Shown: positions 26,625 through 34,415, counted from the first letter of the stretch. The stretch: 44,591 nt of DNA from Chloroflexales bacterium ZM16-3 (GCA_004138175.2 RYFE02000041.1:1-44591), one strand, 5' to 3'. Notes: generated by a model from the sequence alone, not told the origin. Translations and numbers: made by a program.

Positions 26625-27437
26625 CTAGATCGCATGGGTCAGCAGGCTATCGCCCAGGCTGTCCTGCCGATGGGCCTGCTCCGGGCGATACTGGGCGCGC
26701 AGCAGGCCCTCACACAGGCTGGTGTTGAAGGCGATATTCAGGCGGGCCGAGCGCGAGCGCCGCATGTAGTCGGCGAGATCCAGCGTGTGCAGGGGCTGGC
26801 CCTCAATGGTGGTGAACAGCAGGTCGGCGGGCGTCTGGCTGAGGCCGAGCTTGCGCCGTTTGTGCAGGTACTTCTCCAGGTCTGCGGCGGCGAGGGGCAG
26901 GCGCAGGGGCGCCTCGCCCGGCACGATGGGCACGAACAGATCCTCGCCCAGCACCAGCAGATCGTCGAGCCGCAGCGCCAGGCTCTGCTCATCGCGCACG
27001 CCCGCCTGGCGCAGCCGCCGCAGCAGCACATCCTGGCGCGCGAGGAAGCCTTTCGTGGTGAAGGTGTGGCGCAGATCCTCCAGCCCGCCGCCGTCGGTCT
27101 CGTCGGGGAAGGTCTCGTCGAAGGATTTGCCGGCGTTCACCCCGGCGTTGATCTCGGTTGCCGCGCAGTTGTTATGCACCAGCACCGTCACGGCGCTCAC
27201 GCCCGGCACCCGGCTCAGCTCGCTGCGGATGTCGTAGGACATCAGGTAGACGAAGTTGGGCGCGCACCAGAAGGTCGGCACGGTGTAGCGCACGGTCACA
27301 TGGCCGCCGGCGATCTGCACCTCGTCAATAAAGCCCAGCCGCGTGACCGGGGCGTCCAGCTCAGGGTCGTAGACCTGATCGAGGGCGGCGTCAACCGCCT
27401 CACGGCTGGGTAGCTCAGCCTGAGTGGCCTGTGGCAT
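26625..27437 (-). CDS. MIP18/DUF59-family (PaaD-like) protein with long C-terminal extension
   Basis: Residues about 10-105 form the MIP18 fold: VYDPELDAPVTRLGFI with the DPE motif at 24-26, then Cys58 (TFWCAPNF) and Cys91 (HNNCAATEINAGV). Such proteins help insert iron or Fe-S clusters into clients. The C-terminal ~165 residues are an extension I do not recognise (RQDVLLRRLRQAGVRDEQSL ... DLADYMRRSRSARLNIAF). A DUF59 gene next to an amidohydrolase is a known part of mim-type SDIMO clusters, so a role in maturing the di-iron hydroxylase or the reductase cluster is likely. Ribosome binding site GGGAGAA before ATG at 27437. Confidence 0.85.
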   Translation of the reverse strand: MPQATQAELPSREAVDAALDQVYDPELDAPVTRLGFIDEVQIAGGHVTVRYTVPTFWCAPNFVYLMSYDIRSELSRVPGVSAVTVLVHNNCAATEINAGVNAGKSFDETFPDETDGGGLEDLRHTFTTKGFLARQDVLLRRLRQAGVRDEQSLALRLDDLLVLGEDLFVPIVPGEAPLRLPLAAADLEKYLHKRRKLGLSQTPADLLFTTIEGQPLHTLDLADYMRRSRSARLNIAFNTSLCEGLLRAQYRPEQAHRQDSLGDSLLTHAI

Positions 27438-27466
27438 ATGGTTCTCCCATCTGAATCCGGAGCGGG

Positions 27467-27495
27467 CGTGGGCGCGACAAAGCCGCGCCCACGCC
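27467..27495. repeat. Short hairpin between amidohydrolase and DUF59 genes
   Basis: GCGTGGGCGCG and CGCGCCCACGC form a perfect GC-rich stem in the 66-bp gap. It resembles the intercistronic hairpins of the plus-strand SDIMO operon. Confidence 0.6.
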
Positions 27496-27503
27496 CACAG
27501 GCC

Positions 27504-28571
27504 CTACGCCGAGGCAAACCGCGCGCGATCCTCTGCCATCTCGTGCTGGCCGATCGTCACCGGCAGCGCGCGGAGCTGGGAGATCTTCTTTGAGACATCG
27601 ACCCCGTAGAGCCGGGCCGCGTTCAGCCCGAGGATCTTGGTCTTCACGTCGAGCGTGAGGTCCACATTGAACTCAGCCTTCAGGTCCTCTGGCATCTCGC
27701 TGCCCATAAACGCATCGATCACCCACTTCGGCTCCCAGATCGCGTAGTCGCTGCTAAAGAGCAGCTTGTCGGGGCCGAGCCAGTAGAGCAGGTTGGCCAT
27801 AGCCTCGGCAAAGAAGCGCGGGCGGGTGCGGGCGAAGGGCATCACCACAGCCAGGCCAGCGTACACATTGCGCTCCTGGGTGGCGATATAGCAGAAATCC
27901 TCGATCCGTGGCAGCCCGCAGTGCTCGACGATAAAGTTCAGCCCCTGGAACTCGGTCGCCACCTCGTCGATGTCGCTGACATCGAAGGAGTCCTTGTTCA
28001 GCGGCCAGATCGTCGGCCCCTTGTGGACGTGGATGTTGGTGATGCCCAGCTTCTCGCACTCGGCCAGGAAGTGCTTCGCCGCCGGGTCGGTGAGCTTCCA
28101 GCCCTTCGAGTCGCCGTGCCACTCGGCGGTGTAGAGCTTGACCCCCTGGATGTCCCACTCGGCCTTGGCGCGGCGCAGGGCGTTCAAGCCCAGCTTGCCG
28201 GTCTCGCCGTGGCGCGGGTCGAAGGAGCCGTTAAGGATGACCCGCTCGGGGTGGGCCTGCTTGAGCAGCGCGTTGCGCTCGATCGGGTTGAAGCCGGTGT
28301 GGTAAAAGTCGTAGAGGTTGGTCGTCTGGAGGATGCACATATCGACGTAGCCATCGACGAAGAGGTCGCGGGTCATGTCATCCACCGAGTACTTCTCGTA
28401 GTGCTCGATCGGCCAGACCCGCTCGGCGGGCGTGAAGAGCTTATGGTAGCCATAGAAGCAATCGATCCAGCCGCGCCCGTTCTCATTCACCTGGTTCTCG
28501 GGGCTGGCATCCCAGAGGTGGGTGTGGCCGTCAAGGACGAAGATATCATCACCAGTGGCCGTGCGGTACAT
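27504..28571 (-). CDS. Amidohydrolase family 2 (metal-dependent hydrolase) of the SDIMO cluster
   Basis: TIM-barrel amidohydrolase (355 aa) with LDGHTHLWD (His16 and His18 metal ligands), GVKLYTAEW, ITNIHVHKGP, NFIVEHCGLPRIED and the final Asp in LLFSSDYAIWEP. These are the conserved positions of the amidohydrolase-2 (PF04909) group. Its homologues lie next to mimABCD genes in actinobacteria, where their exact reaction is not settled; a hydrolase or a maturation role is possible. The first gene of the minus operon. Ribosome binding site AAGGAG before ATG at 28571. Confidence 0.88.
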   Translation of the reverse strand: MYRTATGDDIFVLDGHTHLWDASPENQVNENGRGWIDCFYGYHKLFTPAERVWPIEHYEKYSVDDMTRDLFVDGYVDMCILQTTNLYDFYHTGFNPIERNALLKQAHPERVILNGSFDPRHGETGKLGLNALRRAKAEWDIQGVKLYTAEWHGDSKGWKLTDPAAKHFLAECEKLGITNIHVHKGPTIWPLNKDSFDVSDIDEVATEFQGLNFIVEHCGLPRIEDFCYIATQERNVYAGLAVVMPFARTRPRFFAEAMANLLYWLGPDKLLFSSDYAIWEPKWVIDAFMGSEMPEDLKAEFNVDLTLDVKTKILGLNAARLYGVDVSKKISQLRALPVTIGQHEMAEDRARFASA

Positions 28572-28694
28572 AGGGTCTCTCCTTCTGTACTACCCCGGCG
28601 CGCGCCAGGGGAGCATCGTTGCTTCCCGATTGCCGATCTCGAACACAGGCATCCATCGCGCTAGGTGTGCCGCCGTGCCGGCGCACATACTGTT

Positions 28695-28718
28695 CCACAG
28701 GCATAGCAACGCCTGTGG
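28695..28718. promoter_or_regulatory. Inverted repeat upstream of the amidohydrolase operon
   Basis: CCACAGGC-N8-GCCTGTGG, perfect 8-bp arms, lies about 125 bp upstream of the amidohydrolase start in the divergent control region. It is the size and shape of a dimeric regulator site. The binder is unknown. Confidence 0.4.
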
Positions 28719-28821
28719 CGCGAGCCTCCTTTCATATGGTGATTGCGATGAATACTGGGGGGGTTGCCTTCATCGTAACACCGTTCCAGGATCGACGGCA
28801 AGGTGCGTGCGGTGTAAAAGT

Positions 28822-28872
28822 GGTGAAAAATTCACCCGGCGCGTGGACAGCGCCGGGGGGCCATGCTATAGT
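28822..28872 (+). promoter_or_regulatory. Sigma-70 promoter of the sensor kinase with adjacent palindrome
   Basis: TGGACA (28844-28849), a 17-bp spacer and TATAGT (28867-28872) make a good promoter ending about 88 bp before the GTG start. Just upstream, GGTGAA-AAA-TTCACC (28822-28836) is a perfect 6-bp-arm palindrome placed for an activator. The rest of the 28572-28959 region has no gene that I can support. Confidence 0.6.
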
Positions 28873-28959
28873 TTATCTACCGTCTCACACCCCCAACCCA
28901 GGCTCTCCGACACAGCTGGCGCCGCCGCATGCCGCCAGCCACACGACAAGGAAGCCGTC

Positions 28960-31440
28960 GTGCCTGAGGAGCCCCGCCCGCCGGCGATGATCGTGCCCGG
29001 CGCGCCCGGCGTTGACCAGGCGCAGACAACCCTGCGCCTGGCCTACGCCCGCGCCGCCTTTCTAACCACCGGCAACCTTGAGAGCATCGTCCCGCGCCCT
29101 ATCGTGCGCGACTCGTGGCGGCGCTGCCGCGATTCGCAGGTGGATGTCTTGCGACAGATCGCCGCGCCGGGGGTCTCGTCCGACGATCAGCTCGCGCACC
29201 TGCGGGCGTCCAGCGCCGCGCTCATGGCCGCCGCCCGCCCGGTGCTCAAGCGCATCTCCGAGGCTCTCGCCGATATCGGCTACGTGGTCGCCATCGGCGA
29301 CATCGGCGCGCGCCTGCTAGAGATCTGCGGCCGGCCCGACATGCTGCGGCAGCTGGCCCGGCGCAACTTCCTGCCCGGCAGCGACTGGAGCGAGACGGTC
29401 GCCGGCACGAACGCGATCGGCACCGCGCTGGCCACCGGGAGGGTCGTCCAGCTCACGGCGGCCGAGCACTACTGCGAGGGCTGGCAGGATGTGACATGCA
29501 CGTCCGCGCCAATCCGCAGCCCAACAACCGGCGCGCTGCTGGGCGCGCTCGACATCACCGGGGATTACCGGCTGGCCCGGCCCTTTTTGGCCACCTACCT
29601 GGCGGCGGCGGCGCGGGCGATCGAGCAGAACCTGGGCGACTCCGGCGCGCTGCCGGCAGCGCAGCGGCTCTGGCCTGGGCACACCGTGGTAGCTACAGAA
29701 ACCATATCTACCGAGCAGCGCCGCACCCGCCTGGCCGAGCGCCTGGCCGTCGCGGCGGGGATGATCAGCGCCAGCCTGAACCCGGCGACCACAGCCGCGC
29801 GGATCGCCGAGCATGCCGCGCTGGTGCTGGAGGCACACTGGGCGGCGGTCTACCGCTTCGACGACGAGGGCGTCGCGCAGATCGCCGCCCAGCACGGCCC
29901 ATGGCCACCCGGCCAGATCGTCCCGGAGGCGCTCGGCGGCGAGATCGCGGCCCTGCGCGACTGGGGCGAGCCGGCGCTGATCGCCGAGCTGCCGCGCGCC
30001 AGCAGGGCGCTCCCCGCCGGCGCGCGGTCCGCCGCGCTGCTGCCGCTCATGGCCCCGCACGGCCTGCGGGGTGCCATGCTCGTGCTGCGCCCGGCGCGCG
30101 GGCTCTGGCACGCCGACGATGTGCGCGCCGGCCTGACCCTGGCGGCCCAGGCGGCTACCGCGCTTGAGAACGCCGATCTCGTCGCCCAGCTCCAGGAGCA
30201 GCACCGGCAGACCCAGGCCATGAACACGCTCGGCAGCCTGCTGGGCAGCATGGTTGACCCGTACCTGCACAGCGAGCTGATCATCGATATGATCGTCGAC
30301 CTAACCGGGTTCGACTACGGGGCGGCGCTGTGCTTCGCCCCGTCCGCCAGCGCGCCGTGCCGAGCCACCTACAGCGCCGGGCTGCGGGCGCTCGGCCTAC
30401 ATGCCGAGGCGGTCGTCGCCACGCTGCGGTGCATGGCCGTGGCGGCGATCAGCGCGAGGGATGATGTCGTCGGCGGCGACGGGTCGGCGCGCGGCGGCGT
30501 CTGCGACCTGATCGCCAGCTACCTCGATCTGAGCAGCGGCCCCTGCGTCCTTGTCGTCGGCCGTAAGCAGCATCGTGCCGGGAGCGCGAACGACCACGCC
30601 CTGCTGAAGCTGATCGGGCAGCAGCTGGCGCTCACCCTGCGGAGGAGCGGGCTCGTCCGCGCCGTCGGCGAGCAGGAGGGACTGATCGCCGCCGACCAGC
30701 TCAAGAGCGACTTCCTCGCCGCGATCTCGCACGACCTGCGCTCGCCGCTTACCGCGCTGCGGGCCACGGTCGAGAGCCTGATCGACCGTCGCCACAGCTT
30801 CCCGCCCGCCGAGCACGAGGGCATGCTGCTGCACGTTGGCCGTCAGGTCGGGCGGATCAGCCGACTGATCGACCAGATGCTCGATCTCTCGCAGATCGAG
30901 GCCGGCATCTTTCGGATCGACCACGACTGGACCGATCTCGGGGTGCTGATCGACGACACGATCTGCGCCTTCGCCCGCCTCGACCAGGGCCACCCGATCA
31001 GCCCGAGGCTCGCCGCTGACCTGCCGCTCCAGTATATTGACCCGGACCGCATCACCCAGGTGCTCTGGAACCTGCTGGAGAACGCGGCCAAGTACAGCCC
31101 CGCCGCCGCGCCGATCACCGTCGCGGCGCACGCCACCCCGTCCGGCACCGTGATCGACGTGGCCGACCGTGGCCCGGGCGTGCCCGAAGACCAGCGCGAG
31201 CAGATTTTTGGGCACTTCTACCGCATGCCCAAGGATCGCCGGGCGCGGGTGCCGGGATCGGGCCTGGGCCTGGCGATCTGCCGCGGGATTATCCGCGCTC
31301 ACGGGGGCGATATCTGGGTCGAGTCGCGGGCCGGCGGGGGCAGCCTCTTCCGCCTGTGTCTGCCCCCGCCGCCCGCCGAGCCGGCCGCGATCGAGGAGGT
31401 AATCAGCGATGAACTCTGCCCTCCACGCACGGGGGACTGA
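28960..31440 (+). CDS. Sensor histidine kinase with AcoR/MimR-type N-terminal sensory domain
   Basis: Residues about 25-225 match the N-terminal sensory domain of AcoR-type activators such as MimR: RDSWRRC, FLPGSDWSETVAGTNAIGTA, EHYCEGWQDVTC and APIRSPTTGALLGALDITG. A GAF domain follows (about 260-405), then a GAF-like region (about 425-560), a HisKA helix with FLAAISHDLRSPLTAL (His591), and an HATPase_c domain (NLLENAAKYS 704-713, DRGPG 737-741, GSGLGLAI 766-773). The kinase half is KdpD-like. No membrane segments, so it is cytoplasmic and may sense substrate directly. GTG at 28960 is preceded by AAGGAA at proper distance; ATG at 28987 is an alternative. Transcribed divergently from the catabolic operon and overlapping the response regulator gene by 32 bp. 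Confidence 0.85.
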   Translation: MPEEPRPPAMIVPGAPGVDQAQTTLRLAYARAAFLTTGNLESIVPRPIVRDSWRRCRDSQVDVLRQIAAPGVSSDDQLAHLRASSAALMAAARPVLKRISEALADIGYVVAIGDIGARLLEICGRPDMLRQLARRNFLPGSDWSETVAGTNAIGTALATGRVVQLTAAEHYCEGWQDVTCTSAPIRSPTTGALLGALDITGDYRLARPFLATYLAAAARAIEQNLGDSGALPAAQRLWPGHTVVATETISTEQRRTRLAERLAVAAGMISASLNPATTAARIAEHAALVLEAHWAAVYRFDDEGVAQIAAQHGPWPPGQIVPEALGGEIAALRDWGEPALIAELPRASRALPAGARSAALLPLMAPHGLRGAMLVLRPARGLWHADDVRAGLTLAAQAATALENADLVAQLQEQHRQTQAMNTLGSLLGSMVDPYLHSELIIDMIVDLTGFDYGAALCFAPSASAPCRATYSAGLRALGLHAEAVVATLRCMAVAAISARDDVVGGDGSARGGVCDLIASYLDLSSGPCVLVVGRKQHRAGSANDHALLKLIGQQLALTLRRSGLVRAVGEQEGLIAADQLKSDFLAAISHDLRSPLTALRATVESLIDRRHSFPPAEHEGMLLHVGRQVGRISRLIDQMLDLSQIEAGIFRIDHDWTDLGVLIDDTICAFARLDQGHPISPRLAADLPLQYIDPDRITQVLWNLLENAAKYSPAAAPITVAAHATPSGTVIDVADRGPGVPEDQREQIFGHFYRMPKDRRARVPGSGLGLAICRGIIRAHGGDIWVESRAGGGSLFRLCLPPPPAEPAAIEEVISDELCPPRTGD

Positions 31441-32137
31441 GGGCCTGCCGGCCTCATCCCAGCGGACGATCCTGCTCGTCGATGATGACGCCGGGATCCT
31501 CGGGGCGCTCGCGCCCACCCTGGCCAGCTACGGCTACGCGGTGGAGAGCGCCAGCGATGGCCAGGAGGCCCTGGCCACGTTCGATCAGGTGCGGCCCGAC
31601 CTGGTGCTGCTCGACCTGATGCTGCCGCTGCTCGACGGCAGCGAGGTGTGTCGGCGCATCCGCGCCCAGGCCCCCACCCCGATCGTCGTGCTGAGCGTGA
31701 AGGGCAGCGAGGCCGATATCGTCTCGGTGCTCGACCTCGGCGCCGATGATTATCTGGTCAAGCCGTTTCGCCTGGCCGAGCTGCTCGCCCGCATCCGCGC
31801 CGTCCTGCGCCGCCGCGAGCCTGGGGCGGGGGCCGCGATCTCCTGCGGCGACCTCCAGATCGACACCCAGAGCCACCGCGTCGCCGTCTCCGGCAGGCTG
31901 ATCGTACTCACCCCGACCGAGTACTCGGTGCTGCACGAGCTGGCCTGCCATGTTGGCCGGGTGGTGACAACCCGCCAGATCATCCAGAACGTCTGGGGGC
32001 CGCAGTACAGCGACGCCACCGACTATGTGAAGGGCGTCGTGCGCCGCCTACGCGTGAAGATCGAGCCCGACCCAGCCCACCCGCGCTACCTGCTCACCGA
32101 GCCACACATGGGCTACCGGCTGAATGATCAGCCCTGA
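31409..32137 (+). CDS. OmpR/KdpE-family response regulator
   Basis: Receiver domain (about 20-135) with the acidic pocket LLVDDD (Asp25-27), phosphoacceptor Asp69 (VLLDLMLP) and Lys118 (YLVKPF). The C-terminal winged helix runs from LQIDTQSHRVAVSGRLIVLT to YLLTEPHMGYRL, most like KdpE. The start overlaps the kinase gene by 32 bp and GAGGAGG precedes ATG, so the pair is translationally linked. Likely targets are the SDIMO operon and the divergent amidohydrolase operon (inference). Confidence 0.93.
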   Translation: MNSALHARGTEGLPASSQRTILLVDDDAGILGALAPTLASYGYAVESASDGQEALATFDQVRPDLVLLDLMLPLLDGSEVCRRIRAQAPTPIVVLSVKGSEADIVSVLDLGADDYLVKPFRLAELLARIRAVLRRREPGAGAAISCGDLQIDTQSHRVAVSGRLIVLTPTEYSVLHELACHVGRVVTTRQIIQNVWGPQYSDATDYVKGVVRRLRVKIEPDPAHPRYLLTEPHMGYRLNDQP

Positions 32138-32310
32138 TCGCGATGTGTCAGGGATGGCTCTATCGCACTCCATCCAGGGCCTATACAAGATACCGTTGGC
32201 AAACTTGGCCCGGTTGCGCGATACTATGGAGTGACGTGACCGGATAGCGTGAGCAGCACGGAGGAGGGAGCGATCCGGTGCATCTGGATGCGACGGCCTG
32301 ATGCGACATG

Positions 32311-32360
32311 AAGTGCCGGTCGGCCAGCCCCCGAGCAAGGGGACTGACCGACCGGCACTT
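32311..32360. terminator. Bidirectional terminator after the two-component genes
   Basis: AAGTGCCGGTCGGCCAG and its near-exact complement pair around a short GAGCA-type loop (two mismatches). It lies between the response regulator and the convergent small secreted protein gene (ending 32371). Confidence 0.7.
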
Positions 32361-32370
32361 GATTCTGCCG

Positions 32371-32706
32371 CTACGGGCGACTGCGCCGAGACTGGCTGCC
32401 GGTGCCCGTGCCCGTGCCCATGTTGTCACAGACCCCGTCGCCGTCCGTGTCCACGTAGTTGTCGCCCGCGCCGGTGCCGGCGTTGTCGCAGACCCCGTCG
32501 CCGTCCGCGTCCACAAAGTTCGCATCGTCGCAGGTGCCATCGCGAGTCATATCGCCCCGGCCCTGGCCGTTGCCATTCATCACGAGGGCGGCATCGGACG
32601 CGGGGGCGATCTCCTGGGCGGAGGTGGACGTGATCGGGGCGAAGGCCAGGGTGGCGGCGAGGGCGGCGGCACCGGCGGCGCTGGCGAGCCAGAGGGAGAT
32701 ATTCAT
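32371..32706 (-). CDS. Small secreted protein with calcium-type DxDGDG repeats
   Basis: ATG at 32706 follows a GGAG ribosome binding site and begins a clear signal peptide (MNISLWLASAAGAAALAATL, cleavage near TSAQE). The mature part has DANFVDADGDGVCDN and NYVDTDGDGVCDN, which are thrombospondin type-3/EF-hand-like calcium loops, each with a cysteine, plus a related MTRDGTCDD. The tail is Gly/Thr-rich. 111 aa. Exported calcium-binding protein; role unknown. Confidence 0.75.
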   Translation of the reverse strand: MNISLWLASAAGAAALAATLAFAPITSTSAQEIAPASDAALVMNGNGQGRGDMTRDGTCDDANFVDADGDGVCDNAGTGAGDNYVDTDGDGVCDNMGTGTGTGSQSRRSRP

Positions 32707-33026
32707 GGTGGTGCTCCTATTTGTGCTGTTGGGGGGCGCTCTGCGTTGTGGCGCCCGCTGTGTTGATGTCATCAGGATAGCAGGCGGGTGTGGAGGGGCG
32801 ATGGAAGATCACTGAGGGTGTGATGGAGTGAGGCACTGAGGCGCGGCCGCTGCATCTCGGCGCATGCTGCGGAGATACGGCGCTATACAGCGAGGAAGAT
32901 CGCCGCATCAAGGCGGGCGCACGTCCGAGCTATGTTGGCGCATACTGGTGCCAGGCCGAGCAACCCAGCGTAGAGAGGAGCCCGCCATGCGCCGCCGAAC
33001 AAACCGCCCGCCCCGCATCTCGCGAC

Positions 33027-33191
33027 GTGGCCCGCTACAACCTGACGGTCGCCCTGCTGGCCCTGGTGGCCGCGCTGCTGCTGGCGGCGCTGGTCGCCCC
33101 CGGCGCGATCAACCTACAGGTGCTGCTGCCGCTGCTCATCCCGCCGCTCACGCTGGCGCTGGCGCACTACTTTGATCGTCGCCAGCGCTGA
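33027..33191 (+). CDS. Small two-helix membrane protein, probably frameshifted at its start
   Basis: This frame encodes VARYNLTVALLALVAALLLA followed by a second hydrophobic helix (VLLPLLIPPLTLALAHYF) and a basic end (DRRQR). A strong ribosome binding site (GAGAGGAG) and ATG at 32987 lie upstream but in another frame (MRRRTNRPPRISRR). Together they suggest one gene, 32987-33191, with a single-base indel near 33010-33027. GTG at 33027 is the only start in the membrane frame and lacks a ribosome binding site. The 280 bp before 32987 shows no gene. Confidence 0.45.
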   Translation: MARYNLTVALLALVAALLLAALVAPGAINLQVLLPLLIPPLTLALAHYFDRRQR

Positions 33192-33203
33192 TGCCCTACG
33201 CCC

Positions 33204-33297
33204 CGGGCGCGCCGGAGATCGGCGCGCCCGGGGCCTCCAGTCGAGCCAGCTCGGCGCGGGCCTCGGCCAGCTCGCGGCGCATGCCCAGGCACGGATA
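33204..33297 (-). pseudogene. C-terminal remnant of a TPR-type regulator (fragment 1)
   Basis: Read on the minus strand, LGMRRELAEARAELARLEAP and a short tail match the end of fragment 2 (33351-33510). No start or domain precedes it. It is one of two duplicated scraps of the same gene end, separated by heptamer repeats. Confidence 0.45.
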
Positions 33298-33335
33298 TAG
33301 CCGATAGCCGATAGCCGATAGCCGATAACCGATAG
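33297..33335. repeat. Heptanucleotide tandem repeat ATAGCCG
   Basis: About five and a half tandem copies of ATAGCCG, one with a single change (ATAACCG). It separates two homologous pseudogene scraps, so it may mark the recombination point. Confidence 0.85.
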
Positions 33336-33350
33336 CTGCCTGACGATCAG

Positions 33351-33510
33351 CTATTCTGGTTCGGGGGCTGGCTCAGTGGGGGCATCTAGCTTTGCCAGAT
33401 CGGCGCGGGCCTCGGCCAGCTCGCGGCGCATGCCCATGCGCTCGAAGAGGTCGATGGCCTCGGCGAGGGCGGCACGAGCGGCGGGGAGGTCGCCACGAAG
33501 GAGGTATAGA
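33351..33510 (-). pseudogene. C-terminal remnant of a TPR-type regulator (fragment 2)
   Basis: Minus-strand frame LRGDLPAARAALAEAIDLFE-RMGMRRELAEARADLAKLDAP-TEPAPEPE and stop reads like the last TPR and tail of an AAA/TPR activator of the kind at 21987-25454 and 43970-44591. The upstream part is replaced by the plus-strand gene at 33510. It is a decayed gene end. Confidence 0.5.
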
Positions 33511-33713
33511 TGAACACGCTGATCTTCTACGGCCTGGTGGTGATCGTCGGCCTGGCGGTGGTGCGGGTGCTGTTCCCGGCGCGGCCGACGCAGCCGCAGG
33601 TGATCTACGTGGTGGCCAAGCCACCGCAGGCGCGGGGCGGTCTCGGCTGCCTGCCGCTGGTCGTCGCGGGTATCGTGATCATCGTGGCGCTGCGGCTCTT
33701 TGGTGCGGGATAG
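33510..33713 (+). CDS. Small membrane protein with two transmembrane helices
   Basis: 67 aa: helix 1 (NTLIFYGLVVIVGLAVVRVLF), a basic Pro/Gln-rich loop (PARPTQPQVIYVVAKPPQAR) and helix 2 (LPLVVAGIVIIVALRLFGAG). A very good ribosome binding site (AAGGAGG) lies before ATG. No family recognised. Confidence 0.7.
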   Translation: MNTLIFYGLVVIVGLAVVRVLFPARPTQPQVIYVVAKPPQARGGLGCLPLVVAGIVIIVALRLFGAG

Positions 33714-33807
33714 CATTGAGGGCACCCACGAGGGGCGCCCACGAGGGGCGCCCATACGAGGCGCGGGCGGCGGTGAGCCGTAGGAGCCGATGCTTTGCCC
33801 CTACGGC

Positions 33808-34251
33808 TCACCGCCGCCGCTTCGCCCTGCGGCCGGGGGCGCGCTGCGCGAGGATGGCGGCGAAGCCGGGGTCTGCCTCCCAGCGGGCGCGGGGCCAGGC
33901 GGCGAGCAGCGCCTCGGCGAGGGCGAGCACGGCGGGGGCGTTGGGGCCGTCGGCCCCGCAGATCAGCAGCTCGGCCGCGTGGGGCGGCAGGGGCGACACG
34001 TTCCGATACCCGTAGGCCACCTCGACGCCCTCGGGGGTGCGGAAGCGCTGGGGCTCGTCCGCAGTGGGCACGTGGGCCAGGCCCAGCGCCTCTGCGACGC
34101 GCAGGAAGTCGGCAAGGGCCAGGGGCGGGGCGAGGCGCAAGGTGATCATGCCGAAGTCGTCGAAGGGGTCGTCGTCGGCTATCACCGGCAGCGCGGGGCG
34201 CGGCGGTGGCACGGCGCGGCCCTTGGATCGGCGGGGCGGTGGCTGCGACAT
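33808..34251 (-). CDS. Unknown 147-aa protein
   Basis: A probable single alpha/beta domain (FDDFGMITLRLAPPLALADF, TPEGVEVAYGYRNVSPLPPH, AAELLICGADGPNAPAVLALA) with a very basic C-terminus (RAPGRRAKRRR). No family recognised. ATG at 34251 is chosen because the residues before it look non-coding; no good ribosome binding site is visible, so the start is uncertain. Confidence 0.55.
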   Translation of the reverse strand: MSQPPPRRSKGRAVPPPRPALPVIADDDPFDDFGMITLRLAPPLALADFLRVAEALGLAHVPTADEPQRFRTPEGVEVAYGYRNVSPLPPHAAELLICGADGPNAPAVLALAEALLAAWPRARWEADPGFAAILAQRAPGRRAKRRR

Positions 34252-34383
34252 CAGGGGGCTCACTGTAGAGGCGGTTAGACGGCGGATGGAGAGATCCTGC
34301 GCGAGAATCCGGGGTATCTGCATACCCGCATATAGTTTACTACCACCCTGTCCATTTATACGCTCCTGCCGAGAAAAATCACA

Positions 34384-34415
34384 TCTTCACAAATATGTGA
34401 AGACCGTGCTATAAT
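34384..34415 (+). promoter_or_regulatory. parA promoter with overlapping operator
   Basis: TTCACA (34386-34391), an 18-bp spacer and TATAAT (34410-34415) form the promoter 36 bp before the ParA start. TCTTCACA-AATA-TGTGAAGA (34384-34403) is a perfect 8-bp-arm palindrome covering the -35 box and part of the spacer. Autorepression by the HTH-bearing ParA, or by ParB, is likely (inference). Confidence 0.65.
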
